From assembly GCF_038446525.1 (NCBI RefSeq), contig NZ_CP151792.1:496001-560000 (forward strand): a stretch of 64,000 bases of DNA, given 5' to 3'. Position 1 is the first letter of the stretch; every line of letters begins with the position of its first letter. Below, in pieces: positions 43,845 to 52,982 of the stretch. Both the position numbers and the translations under genes were made by a program. The stretch is from Methanolobus sp. ZRKC5 (lineage in GTDB: Archaea; Halobacteriota; Methanosarcinia; Methanosarcinales; Methanosarcinaceae). The notes beneath the pieces were generated by a model that saw nothing but the letters and a program-made list of their open reading frames with translations, ran no database searches and had not been told where the DNA came from.

Positions 43845-44678
43845 TCAGGCAAGTTTACTCTGTACCTTCTCATAAAATCCGTTTATAGAACTACTTACAA
43901 ATCTTGCAGGGTTCTCAGCCTTTGTTATTGTGACAACATCATTTTCTTTCATATTATAGGAATGCTGACCATCTATGACAACTGCGGCTTCTTTTTCAGG
44001 AACCATTATTTCCACTTTTAGAGTACTGTCACCCGGAACGATCCATGGTCTTGAAGAAAGTTTAAAAGGTGCCAGCGGAACTATGATCGACGCATCTACC
44101 CGAGGATCGACTATTGGCCCACCTGCACTCATAGCATATGCAGTAGATCCTGTAGGAGTTGCAAGTACAACACCATCTGCCCTCACATCTTCTATGTGTG
44201 AATCATCAATGGATATCCTGAAAGTCAGTATCTTTGCAGGTCTTGCCGTTATTAGAACTATCTCATTAGTTGCATCATATAGCCTCTCCCCATTCAGGCA
44301 CACGCTGAGTCTGGAGCGCTCAGTATATGTGAAACCTTTCAGCACATCCTCAATATCCTTGATAGCATCTTCCGGTGGTACATCAACAAGAAAACCAAGA
44401 GTACCCATATTGATTCCTAGCACAGGCAACGGATCCTTCATCTTAGAAATATTCCTGAGTACCGTACCATCACCCCCCACAGAAATGATAAACTCCACGC
44501 CACATTCACGCATTTTCTCAACCGGGAGCAGATTATTTGTAATACCAAGATAATCACCCGTCTTGGGTGAAAGGTAAATTTCCACTTTAGATCTAAACGT
44601 ATCATAGACTTTTCTGACCATATCAAGGGCATCTTGCTGATCAAATCGTGATACAATTCCGATTTTACTGACTGTCAT
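43845..44678 (-). CDS. nadK: NAD kinase
   Basis: 277 residues. The GGDGTVLR motif (71-78 region) and the NE/D..GSTAYAMSAGGPIV segment define the family. It phosphorylates NAD to NADP. It overlaps the preceding phosphatase gene by 14 nt; in other archaea the two activities also occur as a pair or fusion. Confidence 0.95.
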   Translation of the reverse strand: MTVSKIGIVSRFDQQDALDMVRKVYDTFRSKVEIYLSPKTGDYLGITNNLLPVEKMRECGVEFIISVGGDGTVLRNISKMKDPLPVLGINMGTLGFLVDVPPEDAIKDIEDVLKGFTYTERSRLSVCLNGERLYDATNEIVLITARPAKILTFRISIDDSHIEDVRADGVVLATPTGSTAYAMSAGGPIVDPRVDASIIVPLAPFKLSSRPWIVPGDSTLKVEIMVPEKEAAVVIDGQHSYNMKENDVVTITKAENPARFVSSSINGFYEKVQSKLA

Positions 44679-45483
44679 GTGTTATCCCTGTAGAAAGCTT
44701 TAAGATATTTTCATGTGCATTCCCGTTGGATGCAATTACACTAACCTTACTCATTACTTTGTCTTCCAGCTTTAAAGATTCACCGCATCCATCGGTAACA
44801 ATGCCTCCGGCCTCCTCTATAATGAGCTTGCCTGCAGCTACATCGGTCATGCGCATTGTTCCCCTGACATCTGCAAAAGCATCAATCATTCCTGAAGCTA
44901 CATAGCATAATTCAAGTGCAACACTACCAAGATTTCTTACCCTTCTGACATTTGAAGAGAGAATTGCAGTTTCTTTTGTGTTAGACCTATAACCATAAAT
45001 GCTCATGCAGAATCTACTGAGTTCAGAATTCCCGGATGGTTTTATCTTTGTGCCATTAAGATAAGCACCTTTTCCAGCCTCTGCATAGAACGCATCCCCT
45101 GTTGCCAGATTTTTTACATATCCAAAACAAAGATCATTCAGATCAGTTCTTGCAATGGCAATTGAAAGACTGTAAAAAGGTATTCCGGAACATGCATTAT
45201 ATGTCCCATCAATTGGATCGATTATAAGAGTATAAACAGGAGATGTTCTAAATATCTTTTCTCCAGCTTCCTCACTGATGATTCTGAAAGGATTTTTTTC
45301 CTTTTCAATTAATGTAAAAATGGCTTTTTCAGAAACATCATCTATTAATTTGGTTGGTGTTCCATCCGCACCAATATAAAGGACCCTGCCGGCATCAGTT
45401 GTGCCGACAAGATCTTTAATTGCCTCATGCACTACATCAGCAATCCTCTCACTAAACTCCAGGAACTCACTTGTGCATTGCAT
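44665..45483 (-). CDS. suhB: Inositol monophosphatase-family enzyme, probable IMPase/FBPase
   Basis: 272 residues with the IMPase metal-binding motifs: SEEAGE (near 65), DPIDGTYNACSG (near 83-94) and a C-terminal MTDVAAGKLIIEEAGG. Archaeal members hydrolyse inositol phosphate, fructose-1,6-bisphosphate and related substrates. It lies between GAPDH and NAD kinase, suggesting a gluconeogenic and NADP-related operon. Confidence 0.9.
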   Translation of the reverse strand: MQCTSEFLEFSERIADVVHEAIKDLVGTTDAGRVLYIGADGTPTKLIDDVSEKAIFTLIEKEKNPFRIISEEAGEKIFRTSPVYTLIIDPIDGTYNACSGIPFYSLSIAIARTDLNDLCFGYVKNLATGDAFYAEAGKGAYLNGTKIKPSGNSELSRFCMSIYGYRSNTKETAILSSNVRRVRNLGSVALELCYVASGMIDAFADVRGTMRMTDVAAGKLIIEEAGGIVTDGCGESLKLEDKVMSKVSVIASNGNAHENILKLSTGITHDSQ

Positions 45484-45499
45484 GAGATTTGAGCTCGTA

Positions 45500-46507
45500 T
45501 TAAAGTCCCATTGCCTTGTTGGTCTTTGCTACAGACTTTGCACCATCGGTTTCAAGTTCCATCATGGCACGAATAGCATCGACATTCTCTGGAATGACAT
45601 CGGATTCCTGGTGAATTGCCTGGAAGAAGTAAAGCTCTCCCTCATACATTGTAACAGAGTCTTCCCATACGCAGTTCTCCCACATATCGCCCCTTGGGCG
45701 CCCAAGGTCCTTTCCAAGTTCCATTACCTCTGCTGTAGAACCTATTCCCTGGCCGATCATCCTTACACGTGGCTGCTTTGAGAACAGTGCTTTGACATCA
45801 TCAGTAGTGCATTCCTTTTCCATTTCGATGTTGAGGGTATGCAAGTGCATCAGAGTCGTAGGCAGCTTCACTGCAGTTGAAGCTATGTTAATATGTGGTA
45901 AAACAGACTTCACATCAGGTCCGTGATGAGAAGGAAGCTTAATTGGGTTTGGTACAATTGCATTGATAGGCCCTGTCTTAATATCATTTGGATCAGCAGC
46001 TCTTCTCATGAGCGTAACACGGACTTTCTTTACACCATATTCCTGATCGAGTGGATAAATGACCCTGCACAGACCAGTTGTGTTACATGATACGACCCTC
46101 ACAAAGTCCTTACCCAATGCTTCAGCATAGTTTGCTTCTGCGTTGAATGAGCAACCTGCAAGTTCATGGGCTTCCCCGCCCTGCCAGATAGCCTTGACAC
46201 CTGCTTTCTCGTAAAGTGCCTTGTTCTTCTCACCGATACCACCTGGTGTACAGTCAACTACAACATCAGCCTTTGCGATCATGTCGTCTACTGTACCTGC
46301 AGCAGGGATACCTGCCTGTTTCATAGCATCAACCCTGTTGGCTAATGTGTATACATTATATCCTTTATCGTGTGCAATAAATGCTTCATAATTTGGTCTT
46401 GTTTTAGCAATACCGATTATTTCCATATCGTCCTGCACGGTGACAGCATCAGCAACTCGTTTACCAATGGTACCATATCCGTTTATTGCAACTTTTACTT
46501 TTGACAT
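45500..46507 (-). CDS. gap: Type II (archaeal) glyceraldehyde-3-phosphate dehydrogenase
   Basis: 335 residues. The N-terminal Rossmann motif is AINGYGTIGKRVADA and the catalytic Cys lies in SCNTTGLCR (about 139-147). It is the archaeal phosphorylating enzyme accepting NADP or NAD. In a methanogen its main direction is gluconeogenic. The downstream neighbours, the phosphatase (16 nt away) and NAD kinase, probably share the mRNA. Confidence 0.97.
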   Translation of the reverse strand: MSKVKVAINGYGTIGKRVADAVTVQDDMEIIGIAKTRPNYEAFIAHDKGYNVYTLANRVDAMKQAGIPAAGTVDDMIAKADVVVDCTPGGIGEKNKALYEKAGVKAIWQGGEAHELAGCSFNAEANYAEALGKDFVRVVSCNTTGLCRVIYPLDQEYGVKKVRVTLMRRAADPNDIKTGPINAIVPNPIKLPSHHGPDVKSVLPHINIASTAVKLPTTLMHLHTLNIEMEKECTTDDVKALFSKQPRVRMIGQGIGSTAEVMELGKDLGRPRGDMWENCVWEDSVTMYEGELYFFQAIHQESDVIPENVDAIRAMMELETDGAKSVAKTNKAMGL

Positions 46508-46580
46508 CTTAGTTCCATCCTATCTTATATTATTTGTATTTGACTTCAAATTATTAATAAATTTATAGTATATGAAAAAA

Positions 46581-46769
46581 TCACTTATGAAGTATAATAG
46601 CTTCCCCGGTTCCAAAATTGATCTCTTTTATCAATCCCTTTACAGTCTCTTTTTCCCCGAGTATTCCATAAAGGTCAATATTCTCCCCGTCAACGATCAT
46701 CTTTGTAACGGATTCCATCACCATACTGCGGGTTTCACCGTTGATAAGAATAACTTTAAGTTCACACAT
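46581..46769 (-). CDS. cooT: CooT-family nickel-binding protein
   Basis: 62 residues. It starts MCEL, with the conserved Cys2 of CooT, and has the strand pattern of this family (ESVTKMIVDGENIDLYGILGE, INFGTGEAIIL). CooT supports nickel supply to CO dehydrogenase in Rhodospirillum; here the ACDS complex would be the likely client, though the genes are 6 kb apart. It begins 11 nt after a DUF89 gene. Confidence 0.8.
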   Translation of the reverse strand: MCELKVILINGETRSMVMESVTKMIVDGENIDLYGILGEKETVKGLIKEINFGTGEAIILHK

Positions 46770-46780
46770 AGATGTTCCTC

Positions 46781-47656
46781 CTATTCAAGTAACTTGGCTA
46801 CTGAACAGCCTTTAGGTGCACCGATATCCTCTCCTACAGGATCACATTTCACCTTAAGTAAATATGCTATTGGTCTATAATTCTCTTCTGACAATGTCTC
46901 GTAATTTGCCATTCCCTTACTTATAATAAGTGAAGCATTCTCAAGTGCATCCTTAAGCTCCTGTGGCGCCTCTTCAAAGCGAATCCCTATTGCATTGGAA
47001 CCTGTGGTAAGTACACGGTCAACCTTTTCGTCAATGCCGAACTCTTTGACATCTTCCATGGTTGCATCATTAAGTATTGGTGCACCTCTGACAACAAGAG
47101 TTATCTTCCCACCCATTTTTTTGATGATCTCGAACATAAGAGTATCTATCAGGATCTCACCGGAATTGTCAGCCAGATATACAACATTGCTGAGCTTGTC
47201 AAGCATCTTATCAGTATCATCTATGTCCAGTCCGCGTGTGAAATGCTCCTTAAACGTCTCATCAAAAATATCAATGGGCACTTCAAGTCCCATGACACCG
47301 TAATCGAAATAATTGCCTATTACAGCTGCAAGAACTGCACGTTTGAATGTGGCGATATCATCCCCATCGCCGTTAAATACATGTGAACGTATGACCGGCA
47401 TGAATCTGAGTGCAGTCTGGCTACTCAGTTCTTTCATTTTAAGATATGGATCATTGTCGTTTAGTATCTCATAGGTTTTCCTGTGTATAGGTGTGGATAA
47501 CTCTCCCGCAGGCATACCCGGCTGATAGAGAGAATTCAATACTTCTATACCACCGAGAATTGCTTTATGCATAAGCTCTTCATCATCAGTTGACAGTTCC
47601 GCTTCCAGGTGAACCCGGGATAGCAAGCAATATGAACATCTTGGGTGAACTTTCAT
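46781..47656 (-). CDS. DUF89/ARMT1-family metal-dependent phosphatase
   Basis: 291 residues. The DUF89 features are there: MKVHPRCSYCLLSRVHLEAE at the start, LADNSGEILIDTLMFE (metal-binding Asp/Asn), and a late SKGMANYETLSE. Members remove phosphate from damaged or surplus metabolites using Co, Ni or Mn. It lies directly upstream of cooT. Confidence 0.9.
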   Translation of the reverse strand: MKVHPRCSYCLLSRVHLEAELSTDDEELMHKAILGGIEVLNSLYQPGMPAGELSTPIHRKTYEILNDNDPYLKMKELSSQTALRFMPVIRSHVFNGDGDDIATFKRAVLAAVIGNYFDYGVMGLEVPIDIFDETFKEHFTRGLDIDDTDKMLDKLSNVVYLADNSGEILIDTLMFEIIKKMGGKITLVVRGAPILNDATMEDVKEFGIDEKVDRVLTTGSNAIGIRFEEAPQELKDALENASLIISKGMANYETLSEENYRPIAYLLKVKCDPVGEDIGAPKGCSVAKLLE

Positions 47657-47785
47657 AGGATAATTCCTCTGTGAATAATAGAATCTCTATTTTACCATAT
47701 GCAATAAGTTTAACCTTGATAATATCCGAAAACAAAATAAGCTTTGTGTGTGTCTTTAACCTGACTTTAGGATAAGAAGATCATT

Positions 47786-48343
47786 ATGAATAAAATACCT
47801 CGTTTTAATACAAAAGGCTTTAAGCTGAAAACTGAACATGGTCGATACATAATCCTTGGCAGTATAGACGGGATACTGGCCGTTCTTGGTGTTGTGATCG
47901 GTACATCCCACGTTTCCAGTGATCCTACAATCGTTATGAATGCCGCTTTGGGCGGAGCTGTTGCCCTGGCACTTACCAATGGTATTGGCTCATACCTTGC
48001 TGAAAGTGCCGTAGAATATGGGAACCTCGCTGAACTGGAAAAACCCCTGCTGCGAAGTCTCAATAGCACAATACTTGAGCAGGACACAAAGAAGAAGATA
48101 TGGAGTGACTCATTCTTCCACGGAGGAGCAAGCTTTTTCGGTTCGCTTGTCCCGATACTTCCATTCTTGCTTCTTGATGAACACATGCTTGAAGCAGCAA
48201 TTATTTGCAGTATATCAGTCCTATCCATTCTTGGAATGTATTCCGGTAAACTGGCAAAACAGAGTATGATAAAGCATTCTGTGCGTATGGTCGCTCTGGG
48301 AATAATGATAGTTTTAGCCGTTACCATGCTTGGACTTGAGTGA
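47786..48343 (+). CDS. VIT/CCC1-like membrane protein (possible Fe/Mn transporter)
   Basis: 185 residues and about five membrane helices. The N-terminal GRYIILGSIDGILAVLGVVIGTSH resembles the first helix of the VIT1/CCC1 family (DGxxxxLG) and GSYLAESAVEYGNLAELEKP resembles its cytoplasmic metal-binding loop. These proteins move iron or manganese; the metal is not predictable here. The gene is divergent from DUF89. Confidence 0.75.
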   Translation: MNKIPRFNTKGFKLKTEHGRYIILGSIDGILAVLGVVIGTSHVSSDPTIVMNAALGGAVALALTNGIGSYLAESAVEYGNLAELEKPLLRSLNSTILEQDTKKKIWSDSFFHGGASFFGSLVPILPFLLLDEHMLEAAIICSISVLSILGMYSGKLAKQSMIKHSVRMVALGIMIVLAVTMLGLE

Positions 48344-48387
48344 TATTTAGAGTATATTATATTTTATGTCAAATATTGGTTCAAAAT

Positions 48388-49466
48388 TATAGTTATTAAC
48401 TAAACATTTATTACTTAAGAGATACAACTATTTTTCATGGCTAAACCAGAACAAATTCTGATAGAGCATCATCTTTCATTAGAGGAATTGCTTAAACATA
48501 TTAAGTCGTTAGAGAAAGATACAAGAGTTCTACAACGTTTGTATTTTGTTAAACACCGTTATGAAGGTGCTTCAGTTAATGAAGCGGCTAAACTTGTAGG
48601 GATATCAAAACCCGTTGCATATCAATGGCAAGAACGGTGGAATCAAGACGGATATAAAGGTTTGAAACCCAGGTTTTCAGGAGGTTGCCCTTCAAAACTC
48701 ACTAATGACCAAAAAGAAAAACTAAAGACCATGTTACATGAGCGTGATGACTGGTCAACAAAAGCAGTTCAGGAACTCATATATAATGAGTTTAAAGTTC
48801 AATACACCATTAAGCAAATATTAGTCATCTTGAAAAAGTTTGGCATGCATCATGGCAAACCCTATACACATGATCATCGAAGACCAGAAGACGCAGAAGA
48901 CCGTTTAAAAAAAACTTACCATTAATCGATGATGGTTGCGTTATCGGCTTTCTTGATGAATCATCTCCACAAACAACATCAAATACAGTTCGTTTATGGT
49001 CTTTCAATAAACCTGTTATCTTCAAAAACACAACCAGGCTAAAAGCAAACTCCTTCGGGTTTTATGCATTGAATGGTAATTCAGTTATAAATTTTAAGGA
49101 ACATTCAACCAAAGAAGATGTATGTTCATTTCTGTCAACTGTAAAAAACAGTAACATAGGAAAAAGAATTGTAATCATTCTCGACAATTTTAGATCACAT
49201 CGAGCAAAAGATACATTGGATTTTGCACAGGCAAATGACATCGAATTGGTCTATTTACCTCCATATTCGCCAGACTTGAATCCAATAGAATTCATCTGGA
49301 AGAGCGTCAAAAGAATAATTTCTTGTAATTTTGTGAAAGATCTTGACCATATGAAAAATCTGATTGCTGAGACGTTTATTAGTTGTTCATCAAAGATTAG
49401 TTTCGCAAGAAAATGGATTGATAAGTTTCTGAAAAATAAGTTATGAATGTTAAGTGAACAACTATA
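48388..49466 (+). mobile_element. IS630-family element, copy 1, with TA target duplication
   Basis: The element spans 48390-49464 (1075 bp) between TA dinucleotides (48388-48389, 49465-49466). The left end TAGTTATTAACT and the inverted right end TAGTTGTTCACT are imperfect inverted repeats. It carries one transposase in two frames. It differs from the copy at 59467-60541 by a G/A near the right end. It sits in an intergenic spacer, only about 100 bp from the IS66 element. Confidence 0.92.
48437..49446 (+). CDS. IS630 transposase, copy 1, made by -1 frameshift
   Basis: Frame 1 (48437-48925) has 162 residues with a helix-turn-helix (EAAKLVGISKPVAYQWQERW) and ends in RLKKTYH. The slippery run A-AAA-AAA (48907-48913) allows a -1 shift into a second frame (to 49446) that contains the DDE catalytic part: FLDESSPQ, IILDNFRSHRA and YSPDLNPIEFIWK. 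Read together they make a full IS630-type transposase of about 335 residues. The same run is present in the second copy. Confidence 0.88.
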
Positions 49467-49558
49467 ATTTAGGAATGCTTATAAGTAATTAACTTTAGTA
49501 CAATAATTTATCCGGGTAAAACCGAATAATTTGGTACACAAAAAAAGGTGGTTACTTA

Positions 49559-51196
49559 AATGAAATGTAACTATTCAGCCTGACTGTTTTAATGATGCAA
49601 AAAACAATATACTATGGCTTCATTCTATGTGTTAAAAAATATTCAGTAAAATATCATAAAAAACGTCTATCAATCTGAGGGGATTTGTATAGACCGCGAA
49701 GAAATACTTGCAGTTTATGAAGCTGGTCCAGAAGCAGTAGTAGAACTTGTAACTCGATTACTTGGGATAATTGAACATCAATCTCTCCAAATTGCACAAC
49801 TTGAAGAGCGTGTCAGGCATTTGGAAGAAATGCTTGAAAAGAATAGTCGCAACAGTAGCAAACCACCTTCTACTGATTCTTATGCACGGAATAAACCAAC
49901 CGTTAAAAGTCAAAGAAAAAAGACCAATAAGCATGTAGGTGGTCAAAACGGTCATCCTGGTACTACATTAAGAATAAATGATGATCCGGATGAAGTTATT
50001 GTTCATCCTGTTAATCAATGCGTCAATTGTGGGAGATCGTTAGCTTCTGTTCCCTCTGACTATGAAAGAAGACAGGTCTTTGACATTCCTCCTATAACTA
50101 TCAATTGCATTGAACATCGTTGCGAGATTAAAACATGTCCCAAATGTTCTCATGTAAACAAAGCTCTTTTTCCAGATGGTGTAACTCAGCCGACTCAATA
50201 CGGTCATCGAGTTAAGTCATTTGCAGTTTATTTGCACACTTACCAATTACTTCCTTATCAGCGTGTTACCAAGTTGTTCTCTGATATTTTGGGATGCAAG
50301 ATAAGTCCTGCTACTTTGGTGAACACGGAACGTAGTTGTTTTGAGAAGCTTGGAGCTTTTGAAAATACAGTGAAACATCTCCTGAAAGAATCTCCTGTCA
50401 TCAATCTGGATGAAACAGGAATGAGAATAAATGCAGTTCGTAATTGGCTTCATGTGGCAGGTACAGACAAACTGACCTATTATTTTGCACATCGCAAAAG
50501 GGGCTCAGAAGCAATGGATGCTATGGGCATATTACCAGGTTACACTGGTGTTGCAACACATGATTTTTGGAAACCGTACAACAAATATGAATGTCAACAT
50601 TCATTATGTAATGCACATTTATTACGAGAGTTAACTGGAGCTTCCGAAAACAGTGATCAACAGTGGACAAAGATAATGAGTGATCTCTTGATATGCATTA
50701 AACATCATGTTGATAATGATCTTTTAGATACTGAGCTAATTCAAAGGTTCAGTGAGGATTATGATCACATAACTTGTTTAGGAGTGAATGAAAATCCTCC
50801 TGATCCGGAATCAAATGTGCGGTCTAAAAAACGAGGACGTAAGAAGCAGACCACGGTAAAGAATTTGCTGGATAGGTTTATTGGCCATAAAGAGGATATC
50901 TTGCGATTTATGTACGACCAAAACGTTCCGTTTGATAACAATCAGGCTGAAAGAGATATCAGAATGACGAAAGTACAGCAGAAGATATCAGGTACTTTCC
51001 GCAGTAAACAGGGTGCAAAAAATTTCTGCCGTATAAGAGGATACGTGTCTACTGTTAATAAGAATTCTGAATCTGTTATCGATGCAATTAGTGCAATATT
51101 TTATGGCAATTCATTTGTTCCAAAGTTGCAGAATTGATCGTGGATGAAGAAATCAGCTTGGTGGAAGTGAGCTAGGCTGAATAGTTACAATGAAAT
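49559..51196 (+). mobile_element. IS66-family element, copy 2, with 8-bp target duplication
   Basis: The element is 49567-51188 (1622 bp) with GTAACTATTCAGCCT inverted repeats. AATGAAAT is duplicated at 49559-49566 and 51189-51196. The duplicated bases contain the start codon of the PEF-CTERM gene, whose ribosome site AGGTGG (49546-49551) now lies 1.6 kb away. Confidence 0.95.
49689..51137 (+). CDS. IS66-family transposase, copy 2
   Basis: 482 residues if started at ATA 49689 (GAGGGG at 49677-49682, 6 nt upstream); the first conventional start would be TTG 49821, which would drop 44 conserved residues. The domain order is the same as in copy 1: coiled coil, SSKPPSTD, zinc-ribbon, DDE catalytic domain. 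One residue differs from copy 1 (Asp in SDYERR). Confidence 0.9.
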   Translation: MDREEILAVYEAGPEAVVELVTRLLGIIEHQSLQIAQLEERVRHLEEMLEKNSRNSSKPPSTDSYARNKPTVKSQRKKTNKHVGGQNGHPGTTLRINDDPDEVIVHPVNQCVNCGRSLASVPSDYERRQVFDIPPITINCIEHRCEIKTCPKCSHVNKALFPDGVTQPTQYGHRVKSFAVYLHTYQLLPYQRVTKLFSDILGCKISPATLVNTERSCFEKLGAFENTVKHLLKESPVINLDETGMRINAVRNWLHVAGTDKLTYYFAHRKRGSEAMDAMGILPGYTGVATHDFWKPYNKYECQHSLCNAHLLRELTGASENSDQQWTKIMSDLLICIKHHVDNDLLDTELIQRFSEDYDHITCLGVNENPPDPESNVRSKKRGRKKQTTVKNLLDRFIGHKEDILRFMYDQNVPFDNNQAERDIRMTKVQQKISGTFRSKQGAKNFCRIRGYVSTVNKNSESVIDAISAIFYGNSFVPKLQN

Positions 51197-51864
51197 TTGA
51201 AAAACTGTTATTGGTATTAGTTGTTACTTTAATAATATCCCTCGTGAGTATCAGTCCTGCTCTGGGAACTGCTTATAGAGATGTGGAATTTTCTTCCGGT
51301 GCCATGTCCTTTGCAGATGAGATAGTGGATTGCCAACTTAATGGTGGTGCATCTGCCGGTGATATAAATAAGATACTTGGAAAACCAAACAACAAATGTG
51401 TAAGTCTTGGAACAAAGGGTTATGCTATTGTAAAATTTACAGACAATTCCCTGACAACTTCTGGAGACAATAGCTATGATCTGGCTGTTTTTGAAACTGG
51501 CATTTTCACAGAAGAACTTGTAGAGGTTTTTATAAGCACAGATGGCAAGAACTGGATAAAGATCGGTAATGCCAACAAGAAAACATTGTTTGATATAGAT
51601 GCAGTAGATGGTGTGCTCAAAAACGAAAAATATAGTTACGTCAAACTCATTGATCTTACCGGACTCAACAAGGGTAAATCATATGAAGGTGCCGATATGG
51701 ATGCAGTCGGAGCTATAACATCAACAAGCCCGGTTTTGGAAGAGGCTGAAGATGAGAAATGTGAAACACCTGTTGAGACTAATATTCCTGAATTCCCAAC
51801 AATAGTACTTCCAATGATAGCTATTCTCGGACTTGCATTCATCCATGGAAAAAAGAAAGAATAA
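51190..51864 (+). CDS. Exported protein with PEF-CTERM sorting tail
   Basis: 224 residues. A signal peptide (1-28, ending ALG), a beta-rich domain with DLAVFETGIFTEELVEVFIST, then IPEFPTIVLPMIAILGLAF and a KKKE tail, the PEF-CTERM pattern recognised by archaeosortase. The domain resembles discoidin-like or LPS-binding beta sandwiches, not identified. The ATG is intact within the IS66 target duplication, but its ribosome site and likely promoter (TTATAA at 49480-49485) are beyond the element. Confidence 0.8.
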   Translation: MKFEKLLLVLVVTLIISLVSISPALGTAYRDVEFSSGAMSFADEIVDCQLNGGASAGDINKILGKPNNKCVSLGTKGYAIVKFTDNSLTTSGDNSYDLAVFETGIFTEELVEVFISTDGKNWIKIGNANKKTLFDIDAVDGVLKNEKYSYVKLIDLTGLNKGKSYEGADMDAVGAITSTSPVLEEAEDEKCETPVETNIPEFPTIVLPMIAILGLAFIHGKKKE

Positions 51865-51872
51865 ATTACGAC

Positions 51873-51915
51873 AGAAACCTTTCATGGTTTCTTTCTCATT
51901 TTATTTTTGAGTCTC
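51873..51915 (+). terminator. Terminator after the PEF-CTERM gene
   Basis: AGAAACC-TTTCAT-GGTTTCT (51873-51892) is a 7-bp hairpin, followed by T-rich sequence to about 51915. Confidence 0.5.
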
Positions 51916-51966
51916 TTTTTTATTCTCACTTACGTTTAAATCCCATGGGAATCTATAGAATCCCTC

Positions 51967-52911
51967 ATGCTTGTAACGGTTGCATTATTGCTCGTAAGCC
52001 TGGTGATGATCACAAAAGGTGCCGACTGGTTTGTAGAATCTGCGGTTTCTATTTCCGAGAAAAGTGGTATCCCAAAGATAATCATAGGAGCTACTATCGT
52101 CAGTTTTGCGACTACTGCACCAGAATTCACAGTTTCTGCAATGGCAGCGTACCTTGATCATGTGGAAATGACGGTGGGAAATGCCGTAGGTTCTGCCATA
52201 TGCAATATAGGTCTTGTATTAGGCGCTATAATAGTCATTAAAGCAATCCCGATAGAGCTTCATGGTTTCACTCGTAAGGGTGCGTTCATGTTAGGATCTG
52301 CACTCCTTATGATAGTTGTAGCATATGACGGCGTAATATCCTCATTTGACGGAATCCTGCTATTACTGGTATTTCTAGGGTTCATGTATTACAACTTCCG
52401 CCTTCAACGTGCTATTTTTGATGGAAATGAAGAACTAAGGGAAAAAGTACCCATAAACCAGTTGAAAAAGGATATTTTACTTTTCATTGTAGGTGCAATG
52501 CTTGTTGTAATTGGCAGCCGTATTCTTGTTGATGCAGGCATAACAATTGCTGAGTGGCTGGGAATTCCTGAAATGATCATAGCCCTTACACTGGTTGCCC
52601 TTGGAACATCGTTGCCTGAACTCATTACAGCTGTTTCAGCTACCCTGAAAGGACATCAGGATATTTCCATAGGAAACATACTCGGTGCAAACACAATGGA
52701 TATTGCACTCATCCTTGGTGCATCATCCCAGATCAGACCTTTGACAATACTTCCGCAATCCTTGTCATACGATTTTCCATTTATGGTACTGATAATGATA
52801 CTTCTGCTGATATTCGGCATCACCGGAAAGAAACTGGAAAAATGGGAAGGTGGCCTGATACTTGTAGCCTATTTTGGATATATCGTTGGTCTGTTTACAC
52901 TGTACAATTAA
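51967..52911 (+). CDS. Ca2+/Na+ exchanger (CaCA family, YrbG-like)
   Basis: 314 residues and about ten membrane helices. Both alpha repeats are visible: SFATTAPEFTVSA (about 56-68) and ALGTSLPELITAVSAT (about 213-228), each with the ion-binding Glu. It exchanges Ca2+ for Na+ across the membrane. Two open halves show the usual internal duplication. Calcium export would suit an organism with calcium-dependent dockerins, but this is only circumstantial. Confidence 0.93.
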   Translation: MLVTVALLLVSLVMITKGADWFVESAVSISEKSGIPKIIIGATIVSFATTAPEFTVSAMAAYLDHVEMTVGNAVGSAICNIGLVLGAIIVIKAIPIELHGFTRKGAFMLGSALLMIVVAYDGVISSFDGILLLLVFLGFMYYNFRLQRAIFDGNEELREKVPINQLKKDILLFIVGAMLVVIGSRILVDAGITIAEWLGIPEMIIALTLVALGTSLPELITAVSATLKGHQDISIGNILGANTMDIALILGASSQIRPLTILPQSLSYDFPFMVLIMILLLIFGITGKKLEKWEGGLILVAYFGYIVGLFTLYN

Positions 52912-52982
52912 CTTCGAGACAAAAACAAATCGATACATTTAAATGAGGATACAAATCTTTTTTTCCTAAAAAGGAGCGTATT

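Noticed and set aside
48907-48925. Transposase inactivated by a frameshift mutation
   Set aside because: Both IS630 copies have the same arrangement with a slippery A7 run, and both have transposed, so it is more likely programmed.
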